7,938 bases of DNA. It comes from Bacteroidota bacterium. GTDB taxonomy: Bacteria > Bacteroidota > Bacteroidia > Bacteroidales > VadinHA17. The translations under genes were made by a program, and so were the position numbers. Shown in pieces: positions 1-7,564 of this stretch. Below the pieces are notes generated by a model. It saw only the letters and a list, made by a program, of their open reading frames with translations, was not told the DNA's origin and did not search any database. Numbering within the stretch: the first letter of the stretch is position 1; each line of letters begins with the position of its first letter. The DNA lies in assembly GCA_021816545.1 (NCBI GenBank), contig JAKAXP010000107.1, positions 1-7,938 of the forward strand, given 5' to 3'.

Positions 1-2030
1 TCTACAGTGACAACATGCCGATGGCAGGTTACCACCAGACAACTGTAATGTATGACCTGATGTGGGGATATAACTCCAACTCGATGGCCGACTGGAGGAA
101 CGAATACTTTGAAGGCAGGTTCACTGCCTTGAACAGGAATGCCACCATCTCGGAGGGAGGAAGAAGCCTCGTCTTCGCCGGAACCGGCTCATACAACCCA
201 TACAGGGTTCTCTATGAGGAGCTGAACTCAACCGACAAGGACAGGGTCTTCGGAACAATGGGATTCACGGTCAAGATAGCCAAGGGACTCACCCTTGACC
301 TCAGAACCGGTATGGACCTCTCTAATGAGTTCCGCACCCAGCGCAAACCCAAGATGACTTTCGGATGGGAAAACGGATTCTACCGTGAGCAAGGCTTTAC
401 AAACTTTGAAGCCAACAGTGACTTCCTCCTCAGGTATGAGAAGAGCTTCTTTGACGGAAGGTTAACAACAGCCACCGCATTCGGAGGTAACAATATGACC
501 ACCCAGTACAGGAGCAACACTGTCCAGCTTGACGAACTTGACATTGAGGGAGTGTATCATATCTCCAACGTACCGGCAGGCATTTACCCCGATCCGTCAA
601 ACTACAGGAGTTACAAGACCATCAACAGCCTTTACGGGTTCATCAACATGGGCTGGAAGGACACATATTACCTTGATATAACCGGCCGTAACGACTGGTC
701 GAGCACACTGGCACCGAAGAACTGGTCATACTTCTATCCTTCTGTGGCACTGAGTGTACTTGTTGACCAGCTGTTTGACTTCAGGACCAACCTGCCGGCA
801 GTCACCTTCACAAAGCTCCGTCTCTCTTGGGCCAACGTGGGTAATGATACCAGTCCCTATTCACTTGACCAGTATTATTCAGCCTCTTCAATAAGCGGCG
901 GGTATACTCTTCCCTCAGTGATCCCTGACCCGATGATCAAGCCTGAAAACGTTGAGAGCTGGGAACTGGGGCTTGACACAAAGTTTTTCAGGAACCGCCT
1001 GGGACTTGACCTTGCCCTTTACAACTCGTCAACCACCAACCAGATCATCTCACTTGATGTGGATCCGATGTCGGGGGCAGGTGGAATGAACATCAACGCC
1101 GGTGAGATCAACAACAAGGGTATTGAGATTTCACTTTATGCCACACCGGTAAAGACAAGCAATTTCACCTGGGATGTCAACTTCAACTGGGCAAAGAACA
1201 AGAACACTCTTGTCAGCCTGCATGAAAGAATAGACCCGTCTCAGCCTATCGAGACCGATATGGGAACAACCATCGGCGGGAGGCTTCATGTATACTCATA
1301 TGTTGGTCAGGAGATGCACCAGCTATACGGCTTCGCCCTGAAGAGGGCACCGGAAGGTTCGTACTATACTGACAATGAAGGGAACAAGGTTGATTGCTCC
1401 GGGCAGGTGATACTTGATGCCACAACCGGTCTCCCCTCTGTGGAGGCAACGGCTGACCATTTCCTCGGGAAGGTGAATCCTGACTTCAGGGGTGGTTTCG
1501 GCACCTCACTCAGGTACAAGAACCTATCTCTCAGTGCACTCTTCTCATACCAGGTGGGGGGCCACAGGTTCTCGGTAACAAACGGTATTCTTTCATACCA
1601 GGGGAAACTTAAAAACTCACTTGAAGGGCGGTATGACGGTATTGTTGCAGAAGGAGTTAATATGACCGGGACAGGCGCTGAAGCTACATTCCAGCCGAAC
1701 AACACGGTCACCAGCAGCATCTACACATACTACCAGGCTATAACACTGGACCGTTACAATGGCGAAGCCCATACCTTTGAGACCTCGTTCCTGAAATTCA
1801 AGGAGGTGCGTCTTGAGTATGAACTTCCTGCTTCACTCTGCCAGAAGACTAGAGTACTCCAGGGCGCAAGTGTTGCGGTCTTTGCGACCAACCTCTTCAG
1901 CCTTGACAAATGGCCTCAGTTCGATCCCGAGGGAGGTATGATGACCGGAACCAATGTCTTCAACGGCATTGAGGCAGGCGCATACCCTATGACCCGTACA
2001 CTGGGTGTGAACCTGAGATTATCATTCTAA
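1..2030 (+). CDS. SusC/RagA-family TonB-dependent outer-membrane transporter, 5'-truncated by the window edge
   Basis: Partial gene: the frame is open to the left edge (first whole codon at 3-5), so the ATG at 15 is internal and not the start. About 675 residues are visible. SusC proteins are usually around 1000-1100 residues, so the signal peptide, carboxypeptidase-like domain, plug and first barrel strands are missing. What remains is typical SusC barrel: NPYRVLYE (residues 61-68 counted from the ATG at 15) followed by DRVFG, then TGRNDWSSTLAP, SYFYPSVALS, NVESWELGLD, INNKGIEISL, GGFGTSLRYKNLSL, and the terminal run FDPEGG...RTLGVNLRLSF ending in the aromatic residue expected of an outer-membrane barrel. 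By family knowledge it imports oligomeric nutrients (glycans or peptides) through the outer membrane using TonB/ExbBD energy, lidded by its SusD partner, encoded 18 bases downstream. Substrate cannot be told from sequence. Glycine codons are mostly GGA here, unlike the FadL-type gene further on. Confidence 0.96.
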   Translation, partial: YSDNMPMAGYHQTTVMYDLMWGYNSNSMADWRNEYFEGRFTALNRNATISEGGRSLVFAGTGSYNPYRVLYEELNSTDKDRVFGTMGFTVKIAKGLTLDLRTGMDLSNEFRTQRKPKMTFGWENGFYREQGFTNFEANSDFLLRYEKSFFDGRLTTATAFGGNNMTTQYRSNTVQLDELDIEGVYHISNVPAGIYPDPSNYRSYKTINSLYGFINMGWKDTYYLDITGRNDWSSTLAPKNWSYFYPSVALSVLVDQLFDFRTNLPAVTFTKLRLSWANVGNDTSPYSLDQYYSASSISGGYTLPSVIPDPMIKPENVESWELGLDTKFFRNRLGLDLALYNSSTTNQIISLDVDPMSGAGGMNINAGEINNKGIEISLYATPVKTSNFTWDVNFNWAKNKNTLVSLHERIDPSQPIETDMGTTIGGRLHVYSYVGQEMHQLYGFALKRAPEGSYYTDNEGNKVDCSGQVILDATTGLPSVEATADHFLGKVNPDFRGGFGTSLRYKNLSLSALFSYQVGGHRFSVTNGILSYQGKLKNSLEGRYDGIVAEGVNMTGTGAEATFQPNNTVTSSIYTYYQAITLDRYNGEAHTFETSFLKFKEVRLEYELPASLCQKTRVLQGASVAVFATNLFSLDKWPQFDPEGGMMTGTNVFNGIEAGAYPMTRTLGVNLRLSF

Positions 2031-2048
2031 CATTAAAACAGGCAACAA

Positions 2049-3626
2049 ATGAAAAAACTTAAAATATTAATCATCTGCGGGCTTGTTCTCGGATCACTCT
2101 ACTCGTGCACCGGCAATTTCGAGGAGATAAACACCAATCCAAACAGGACCCTTGTGGGGATGATTCAGCCATCCGGCTTGTTCGAACCCATACTGTACAA
2201 CTCAGCAAACCAGTGGCTGTACCGCACACATTACTACAACAATGAACTGATACAGTTCACGGCCTTTACAGGCGGTGTGACCCGCAGGGAGCACCAGTAT
2301 TTCCTGGAAGACTCCAGGGACTGGTACGGTTTCTGGAACCACTATGCAACTTACGGCAGGAACATTGACCATATGTATGAACTTGCAAAAGAACACGGAG
2401 ACAAGTCGCTTGAGGCCATTGCACTGACTTTCAAGGTCCTCTTCTTTGCAAATATGACAGACATGTTCGGCAGTGTTCCCTACGAAGAGGCATTCACAGC
2501 CAGGAAACCCGGGGGAACACTTACCCCGAAGTTCAACACCCAGAAGGAGATTTATGAGTTCATGTTTGCTGATCTTGAAGAGGCAAATGACATCTATGCA
2601 ACCAACCCCGTATTTCTTAATCCGACCATGGACGGAATGTACGGCGGAAACATGGCTGCATGGAGAAAATTCAACAACTCTCTTTATTTAAGGCTTCTCT
2701 GCAGGGTCAGCGGAAGGACAGAAATGAATGTTGGCACCAGGATGACAGCGCTGCTTAACAATCCGACAAAGTACCCTGTTTTCACATCGAACGCAGACAA
2801 TGCAACTGTCAAGTTCTCAGGCAACGATCCTTATATCAGCAACTTCGGAGTCACAACAGAGAGTGAATTCACCTCCAGCGGTAGGAAACTCACCCAGCAG
2901 CTTATCAAGATGACTGTGCAGACCGATATAAACGGCAACCAGATCTATGTCGATCCGAGGCTTCCGATCATCGGCAAGAAGAACCCGAACGCCCAGGTCA
3001 ATCCGACAAATGTCTGGAAGGGAACCGTCTCAGGTTGCACTGACCTTGAAAGAAGCGAGGTTGACAGGGGAACGTCATGGCTGAACTACAAGGTCTTCTG
3101 CAGAAGGGATGCCCCGGCTACTTACATGGATTATGCAGAAATACAGTTCATCCTTGCCGAGGCCGCCCTCAAGGGATGGATAACAGGCGGACAGGCTGCC
3201 GCCAAGAACTATTATGAGGCAGGTGTCAGGGCATCAATGCAGAAATGGTCAGCCCAGGGTGCATTCTCAGATCCGGCAGTGACAATCACTTCGGCTGATA
3301 TTGACACATACCTCGCATCACCCCTCGGTTCCTGGGATCTGGCAACCAACAAGCAGGAGTTCCTGGGTAACCAGAAATTCCTTGCCCTGTTCTGGATTGG
3401 AATGGAAGCATACCATGAATACCGCCGTACAGGGTACCCGGTACTCACAATCGGAGAAGGGACCATTTATAATGACAAGGTTCTTCCCACCCGTATGGGC
3501 TACCCTAACATCACCATGCTTACCAACGGAGCCAATGCAGAGGATGCTCTTGAGGAAATGGGCGGCCCGAATGACATGAAGACACCGGTATGGTGGAGCA
3601 AACAGGCTATTGCCGGAGGTAAATAA
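2049..3626 (+). CDS. SusD/RagB-family outer-membrane nutrient-binding lipoprotein
   Basis: Complete, 525 residues, usual family length. The N-terminus is a lipoprotein signal: KK, a hydrophobic core, then the lipobox SLYSC with Cys20 as lipidation site. The start at 2049 is the one that gives a proper signal peptide; upstream is A-rich without a clear Shine-Dalgarno, normal for this phylum. Family marks seen: FEEINTNPN just after the lipid anchor (24-32), DMFGSVPYEEA (138-148), a helix KFNTQKEIYEFMFADLEEA (161-179), WRKFNNSLYLRLL (205-217), a helix with AEIQFILAEAA (about 363-373), and the C-terminal FLALFWIGMEAYHEYRRTGYP region (about 444-464). This pattern fits the SusD-like_2 branch better than classical starch SusD (from memory; no profile run). 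It would sit on the cell surface and bind substrate as the lid over the SusC barrel. The gene lies 18 bases after SusC and 20 before the BACON lipoprotein, so the three are almost certainly co-transcribed. Confidence 0.95.
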   Translation: MKKLKILIICGLVLGSLYSCTGNFEEINTNPNRTLVGMIQPSGLFEPILYNSANQWLYRTHYYNNELIQFTAFTGGVTRREHQYFLEDSRDWYGFWNHYATYGRNIDHMYELAKEHGDKSLEAIALTFKVLFFANMTDMFGSVPYEEAFTARKPGGTLTPKFNTQKEIYEFMFADLEEANDIYATNPVFLNPTMDGMYGGNMAAWRKFNNSLYLRLLCRVSGRTEMNVGTRMTALLNNPTKYPVFTSNADNATVKFSGNDPYISNFGVTTESEFTSSGRKLTQQLIKMTVQTDINGNQIYVDPRLPIIGKKNPNAQVNPTNVWKGTVSGCTDLERSEVDRGTSWLNYKVFCRRDAPATYMDYAEIQFILAEAALKGWITGGQAAAKNYYEAGVRASMQKWSAQGAFSDPAVTITSADIDTYLASPLGSWDLATNKQEFLGNQKFLALFWIGMEAYHEYRRTGYPVLTIGEGTIYNDKVLPTRMGYPNITMLTNGANAEDALEEMGGPNDMKTPVWWSKQAIAGGK

Positions 3627-3646
3627 CCAGCAAAAAATGTAAAGAG

Positions 3647-4891
3647 ATGAAAAACAAGAACATAATTAACCTGGGGAGAACAGTGCTGATCATCCTTCCG
3701 CTTTTCCTCCTCTCACTCTTCCTCCTCTCTTCCTGCAAGGAAGAACCGGTTCAGGAAGACCCTTTCTTCAGTATTGAGGGTGACCCTACCGGACTGACAC
3801 TCACCAAGGCAGCAAAGACAACCAGTTATGTTGTCCGTTCCAACCGCCCGTGGGAGATCGTAAAGAAAGGTTCAGCCAGCTGGCTGAAGGTTTTCCCCGA
3901 AAAGGGAGATGCAGACGGTATCTTCAAGATTATCGTGGTTGAAAACCCGACATTTGATCTGCGCACTGAAAACCTTGCATTCATCGTTGACGGTAAGGAA
4001 CAGTCCGTGCTGTTCCGTGTTGACCAGGCAGGGAATGTGCCCTTTATTACCCTCCCGGCAACGGTGACAATACCGGCAGGCGGTGGTGCATTCTCCGTGG
4101 ATGTGCTGTCAAACGTGGCATGGACTGCCGCGCTTAGCGACAACTCATGGGTTCAGGAAACAAATGTGACAACACAGAAGATTACATTTACCGCACAGGA
4201 GAATACAAGCATTGATCCGCGCTCCACAACCCTGACACTTACGGCAACACAGTATCCCACCGTTGTAGCATCGGTGGTGCTTACACAGTCGCCCGGCACG
4301 GTGGTTCTCGAGGAGAACTTCAGCTGGCTGGCATACGGAAGCGCTGTCTTCTATACCACCACAGGTGAAACGCGTATCGATTCATGGACCCAGGAGCAGA
4401 AAGATAAGGGATGGACAAGCACAGTGAACACTACTACCGGAAGTGGAACAACCCCGCTTTGCTATGCCCGCCAGGGATTTGTAAAGATTGGCAAGACCGG
4501 GTATGGCGGTGACCTGATTTCACCTGTACTGTCGAAGCTAACAGGTACGCAGACCCTTAAGGTTACATTCAAAGCGATACCGTATATGACTGCTGCTGGG
4601 ACAAAGGATGACAATATTCTGAATGTAAGCGTCATCGGCCCTGGCACGGTGAGCGTAAGCCAGTTTATTATTGACAACTGGCCTGTTTATCCTGTTGATC
4701 CAGCTGCGGCAACTGATTACTGCATCGGCATGTGGAGCGCACCAGAGGCTACCCGTACATTTACAATCACAGGGGCAACGTCAGAGACCCAGATCAAATT
4801 CCTGGGTTATGACTATTACCTCGTTGGTGTGGGTGCCGGCAAGAACAGGATTTTCCTTGATGACATAAAGGTTGAGATCATTATTCCGTAA
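3647..4891 (+). CDS. BACON-domain surface lipoprotein with an unassigned C-terminal domain
   Basis: Complete, 414 residues. The N-terminus carries a long hydrophobic signal (12-29) ending in the lipobox LLSSC with Cys30 lipidated. After an acidic linker come two BACON-like immunoglobulin-type repeats. The first, about 40-128, has the paired tryptophans RPWEIV (W69) and SWLKV (W79) and ends in RVDQAG. The second, about 132-217, has VAWTAAL (W159) and SWVQ (W168) and ends in VLTQSPG. The remaining ~195 residues begin LEENFSWL and end RIFLDDIKVEIIIP, a closing strand often seen in jelly-roll or galactose-binding-like folds; I cannot assign a family. It is the last gene of the SusC-SusD operon, the position usually held by surface glycan-binding proteins (SusE/SusF type), so substrate capture at the cell surface is the likely role (inference). 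No catalytic motif is recognised, though an enzymatic role for the C-terminal part cannot be excluded. A terminator follows directly. Confidence 0.88.
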   Translation: MKNKNIINLGRTVLIILPLFLLSLFLLSSCKEEPVQEDPFFSIEGDPTGLTLTKAAKTTSYVVRSNRPWEIVKKGSASWLKVFPEKGDADGIFKIIVVENPTFDLRTENLAFIVDGKEQSVLFRVDQAGNVPFITLPATVTIPAGGGAFSVDVLSNVAWTAALSDNSWVQETNVTTQKITFTAQENTSIDPRSTTLTLTATQYPTVVASVVLTQSPGTVVLEENFSWLAYGSAVFYTTTGETRIDSWTQEQKDKGWTSTVNTTTGSGTTPLCYARQGFVKIGKTGYGGDLISPVLSKLTGTQTLKVTFKAIPYMTAAGTKDDNILNVSVIGPGTVSVSQFIIDNWPVYPVDPAAATDYCIGMWSAPEATRTFTITGATSETQIKFLGYDYYLVGVGAGKNRIFLDDIKVEIIIP

Positions 4892-4914
4892 AACAAATTA
4901 AGGTTAGTTTCCAG

Positions 4915-4953
4915 AAAGAGGTGTTCACCTTCCCGGTGTGCACCTCTTTTTTT
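4915..4953 (+). terminator. Strong intrinsic terminator of the SusC-SusD-BACON operon
   Basis: A long hairpin 24 bases after the BACON lipoprotein stop. The outer stem AAAGAGGTG (4915-4923) pairs with CACCTCTTT (4941-4949) over nine perfect pairs. A small TT/TG internal mismatch follows, then the inner stem CACC (4926-4929) with GGTG (4935-4938) closing a TTCCC loop. Right after comes a T-run to 4953, then G and TTTT. It reads as a classical rho-independent terminator on the plus strand. Confidence 0.9.
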
Positions 4954-4981
4954 GTTTTGATATCTGTTTGACATAACTTTA
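4951..4981 (+). promoter_or_regulatory. Candidate Bacteroidota-type promoter for the DUF6340-like lipoprotein gene
   Basis: TTTG at 4951-4954 followed, after 19 bases, by TAACTTTA at 4974-4981. This matches the known Bacteroides sigma-ABfr consensus (-33 TTTG, -7 TAnnTTTG) at 11 of 12 positions that carry information if the two n positions are ignored to leave ten: four of four in the -33 box and five of six in the -7 box, so nine of ten. The start of transcription would fall near 4987-4990, leaving a leader of under 20 bases. The -33 box lies inside the T-tract of the preceding terminator. The match is by eye only; short A/T-rich boxes occur by chance. Confidence 0.42.
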
Positions 4982-4990
4982 AGGACAAAT

Positions 4991-4997
4991 AGGAAGG
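4991..4997 (+). promoter_or_regulatory. Shine-Dalgarno-like ribosome binding site
   Basis: AGGAAGG with eight bases between it and the ATG at 5006. It is the only clearly purine-rich Shine-Dalgarno-like site in front of a start in this window; the SusD and FadL-type starts have A-rich leaders instead, as is usual in the phylum. It supports 5006 as the true start. Confidence 0.55.
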
Positions 4998-5005
4998 CAA
5001 AAGCC

Positions 5006-5902
5006 ATGAAAAAGTTATTCCTGAGATTCACAATTGCCATCACGGTCGCCCTGGCGTCCTCCTGCACAACCCTGGTTCAGATGGAAAGGACTTCGCCACC
5101 GGAATCTCTCCTTCCGGGTGACAGCAACAGGTTTCTATTCGTGAATTTCTATGACTACCTTATACCTGATTTCATAAGGGACCGGCATGAACGAGGCTAT
5201 GCTGCTGCCGTAAAGGGATATGCCATGGGCCTTTCAGAAATGGTACAGAAAGACCACAGGGCAGTATTCATGATTGCAGACACCCTTCGGAAAGGTTATA
5301 CCGTGATGTCGATGCAGTACCCGGAATTTACTGACACTGTCAGGGCAATCTGCAGTAAATACGGGGCTGACCTTCTGGTTGCTCTTGACTCGATAAGACT
5401 CTGGGTGGACTGGGACATATACCTGGAAGAAAATGATGAGGGAGGGTCAATGCTCGCCAAAGATTTTTATCTCTTCTCCAACACCTACATGACCCTGTAC
5501 GGGTCTGATGGCGGGGTCATTGACAGGTGTTCCGGGGAGAAAAACACCTATGTCAAATCGAAATACACCGTCTTTGGCATGTTCGGCGGGCCGAACGTTG
5601 GTAACCAGGAGGAGAGGATAAAGCTTTTGTCACAGGCCGCTGCCCGCGACTGCATCGGTAGATATTTCCCCTTCACAGAGGAATATACCGCCAAGCTGTA
5701 CAGCGGCGGTGACCTGACAAAGCTCAACCTGCTTATTGTCGGAGGCAAGCCTGAAGAGGCCATAGCTCCGCTGACGGAGCTTTCTCAGTCAGCATCTGCC
5801 TCCCTTGCCGAAAAGGCAGCACATAACCTGGCAATTGCGAATGAAATTATTGAAAATAAACGCATTGCGCAGGAGGTATGGGGGAACTTTCAGGGTAAAT
5901 AA
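5006..5902 (+). CDS. Outer-membrane or periplasmic lipoprotein resembling the DUF6340 family
   Basis: Complete, 298 residues. The signal peptide ends in the lipobox LASSC with Cys20 lipidated. The body has an alpha/beta region: a strand RFLFVNFYDYL (42-52), a helix (about 66-81), then GADLLVALDSIRL (120-132) and a strand region around KDFYLFSNTYMTLYGSDGGVIDR (152-174), which looks like the alternating strands of a domain that senses or scaffolds rather than catalyses. The last ~60 residues (about 236-296) are helical and TPR-like, with KPEEAIAPLTEL and AEKAAHNLAIANEII. This order, lipoprotein signal, alpha/beta core, then a helical tail with NLA...E, is what I recall of Bacteroidota DUF6340 proteins; the assignment is tentative and the family's function is unknown. 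It stands alone: a terminator lies 53 bases upstream and the next gene starts 145 bases downstream. An upstream promoter candidate and a good ribosome site support independent expression. Confidence 0.85.
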   Translation: MKKLFLRFTIAITVALASSCTTLVQMERTSPPESLLPGDSNRFLFVNFYDYLIPDFIRDRHERGYAAAVKGYAMGLSEMVQKDHRAVFMIADTLRKGYTVMSMQYPEFTDTVRAICSKYGADLLVALDSIRLWVDWDIYLEENDEGGSMLAKDFYLFSNTYMTLYGSDGGVIDRCSGEKNTYVKSKYTVFGMFGGPNVGNQEERIKLLSQAAARDCIGRYFPFTEEYTAKLYSGGDLTKLNLLIVGGKPEEAIAPLTELSQSASASLAEKAAHNLAIANEIIENKRIAQEVWGNFQGK

Positions 5903-5957
5903 GTATTATGACGATCTGGCCTCAGGTCCCTGCTTTCACCAGAATATCAGGGTTAAA

Positions 5958-5988
5958 TTTTCATATTTCATTTTTTTTCATACTTTTA
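5958..5988 (+). promoter_or_regulatory. Candidate Bacteroidota-type promoter for the FadL-type gene
   Basis: The 145-base gap between 5902 and 6048 becomes strikingly A/T-rich after about 5953. TTTT (5958-5961), a 19-base spacer including a run of eight Ts after CA, then TACTTTTA (5981-5988) resembles the -33 TTTG / -7 TAnnTTTG consensus with one mismatch per box. Transcription would begin near 5995, giving a leader of about 50 bases that is A-rich up to the ATG at 6048 and has no Shine-Dalgarno. The start at 6048 is set by the signal peptide. By eye only. Confidence 0.4.
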
Positions 5989-6047
5989 CGCCGCTTTCAG
6001 AAATAATGCACAGTTAAACTCAAAATGTGTAATTAAAACAGAATCTC

Positions 6048-7496
6048 ATGAAAAAAATCATTTCAGTTGTTTCCGCACTCGTTGTTACAGGCTCCCTCTT
6101 TGCAGGCGGTCTTGTCACCAACACTAACCAGAGTGCCCTGTACACCAGGCTGCAGAGCCGCAATGCCTCGACAAGCATTGATGCCGTCTACTACAACCCG
6201 GCAGGTCTTACCAAACTGTCCGACGGATTCCACCTCTCGCTAAACAACCAGACCATCGGCCAGACGCAGAAGGTGACAACAGCTTATGATTTCCTTAACG
6301 GCAGTCCCAAAGAGTATGTTGGCAAGGTCAGTGCACCGGTTTATCCCGGCGTTTATGCAGCTTACAAGACCGGCAAACTGGCTCTTTCACTTGGTTTCAA
6401 CCCTGTCGGCGGCGGCGGCGGTGCCACCTATGAGGCAGGTCTCCCATCATTCGAGATGAAGGTTGCCAACCTCGTCCCGATGCTGGCAGCACAGCTTACA
6501 CCCCTTGACCAGGCTATCTTTGGCCTTACCGGCACCGATCCCAACTTCAACGGTATCACCGGCTACAATGCAAACATTTATTTCAAGGGCTCCTCAATCT
6601 ACTTCGGTCTCCAGGCAAACGTTTCCTATGAAATCAATGAAATGCTCTCAGTTGCCCTCGGCGGCAGGTATGTAATGGCCAACAACAAGTATGAAGGCTC
6701 TATCAGCGGCGTGACAATCACCGCTCCCACAGCCTACGGCGGCGTTCAGACTCCGGGCAACTATCTCAGGTTTGTTGCAGGCCGTCCCGGCATTCCCCCG
6801 GCCAACGCAGCTGTCCTCAACGGCACCGCAGCTTACCTTGACGATGCAACAACAGTTGAGGCCGACGCTGTCATGAAAGGCAGTGGCATCACCCCCATCG
6901 TGTCAGTAAACTTCGCTCCTGTTGGTGACCTCATCAACATCGGCCTGAAATATGAATTCAAGACGAAGATGGAACTCACCACCACCGTAAATGACGGCAA
7001 GGATGCTGAAGGAATGTTCATACAGGATTCAACTGCAATAGCTGACATGCCTGCAATGCTGGCCCTCGGCGTTGACGTGAAGCCTTCAGACAGGCTCCTC
7101 ATCACCGGAAGCTTCAACTACTACTTTGACAATGGCGTTGACTATGACGGTCAGGCAGATGTTGAAGTTGACAAGATCGACAAGAACTTCATTGAGGCAG
7201 CTCTTGGTCTTCAGGTTGGCCTGACTGACAAGCTCTTCCTCAGCGCAGGCTGGCTCACCACAATGACCGGTGTTAATGACAACTACCAGAGTGACATGAA
7301 GTACAGCCTTAACACAAACACCTTTGGCGGCGGTCTGGGATTCAAGGTCAATGACATGATAGACATTAACCTTGGCGGTTCCTATACCATGTACAAGGAA
7401 GGCTCGAAGACATACAACGGCGGTGCCGGCCCGGCAACCGACATGTACAACAAGAGCACCTGGGTGGCAGCCATCGGACTCGATTTCCACTTCTAG
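6048..7496 (+). CDS. OmpP1/FadL-family outer-membrane transporter for hydrophobic compounds
   Basis: Complete, 482 residues, in the family's usual 400-500 range. A cleavable signal peptide is seen: KK, hydrophobic core, and likely cleavage after SLFA (residue 19). Then comes the N-terminal hatch segment with YYNPAGLTKL (48-57), whose NPAG motif is a family hallmark, followed by GFNPVGGGGG (116-125) with PSFEM shortly after, and alternating amphipathic strands to the end. The last strand, WVAAIGLDFHF, ends in phenylalanine, as needed for outer-membrane barrel assembly. By family knowledge such proteins pass fatty acids or other hydrophobic molecules through a lateral opening in the barrel; substrate here is unknown. 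No beta-oxidation or aromatic-degradation gene is next to it. Its glycine codons are almost all GGC or GGT (25 of the first 26), unlike the GGA-rich SusC gene, which suggests high expression. It has its own promoter candidate and a terminator downstream. Confidence 0.94.
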   Translation: MKKIISVVSALVVTGSLFAGGLVTNTNQSALYTRLQSRNASTSIDAVYYNPAGLTKLSDGFHLSLNNQTIGQTQKVTTAYDFLNGSPKEYVGKVSAPVYPGVYAAYKTGKLALSLGFNPVGGGGGATYEAGLPSFEMKVANLVPMLAAQLTPLDQAIFGLTGTDPNFNGITGYNANIYFKGSSIYFGLQANVSYEINEMLSVALGGRYVMANNKYEGSISGVTITAPTAYGGVQTPGNYLRFVAGRPGIPPANAAVLNGTAAYLDDATTVEADAVMKGSGITPIVSVNFAPVGDLINIGLKYEFKTKMELTTTVNDGKDAEGMFIQDSTAIADMPAMLALGVDVKPSDRLLITGSFNYYFDNGVDYDGQADVEVDKIDKNFIEAALGLQVGLTDKLFLSAGWLTTMTGVNDNYQSDMKYSLNTNTFGGGLGFKVNDMIDINLGGSYTMYKEGSKTYNGGAGPATDMYNKSTWVAAIGLDFHF

Positions 7497-7522
7497 AAAC
7501 TGACCCTCACCTGTGAAAAAAC

Positions 7523-7554
7523 AGAGGCTGTCTCAACCGGGGCAGCCTCTTTTT
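7523..7554. terminator. Intrinsic terminator, probably bidirectional, after the FadL-type gene
   Basis: AGAGGCTG (7523-7530) pairs perfectly with CAGCCTCT (7543-7550) around a 12-base loop, followed by TTTT to 7554 (five Ts counting the last stem base). On the left the stem is preceded by six As and a C (7516-7522), which on the minus strand become a T-run, so the same hairpin could also end transcription of the convergent minus-strand gene. It starts 27 bases after the FadL-type stop. Confidence 0.85.
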
Positions 7555-7564
7555 CATGATATGC

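Noticed and set aside
15..17. ATG at 15 as a start for the SusC-type gene
   Set aside because: The frame stays open to the edge, there is no signal peptide after this ATG, and the sequence there is already barrel region, so the gene is cut by the window rather than short.
1364..1720. Open minus-strand frame of 118 codons inside the SusC gene
   Set aside because: It is antisense to a clear SusC barrel, has proline- and serine-rich composition typical of shadow frames, and has no start context.
3637..3642. Start-stop pair ATG TAA just before the BACON lipoprotein start
   Set aside because: A single such pair in an A-rich leader is expected by chance; nothing else suggests translational control.
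3826..4143. Open minus-strand frame of 105 codons inside the BACON lipoprotein gene
   Set aside because: It is a shadow frame opposite two recognisable BACON repeats, with no family resemblance or ribosome site.
5928..5952. CCCTG / CAGGG inverted repeat followed by A/T-rich sequence, as a possible terminator of the DUF6340-like gene
   Set aside because: It has only five base pairs with a 15-base loop and no proper T-run directly after the stem; too weak to call.
6408..6422. GGC triplet repeat (four GGC then GGT) in the FadL-type gene, possible slippage tract
   Set aside because: It encodes a glycine run that I recall as common at this place in Bacteroidota members of the family; changes would stay in frame, so phase variation is unlikely.
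7086..7490. Open minus-strand frame of 134 codons inside the FadL-type gene
   Set aside because: It lies wholly antisense to a well-supported coding gene, has no plausible domain, and its length reflects the biased codon use of the sense gene, which rarely gives antisense stops.
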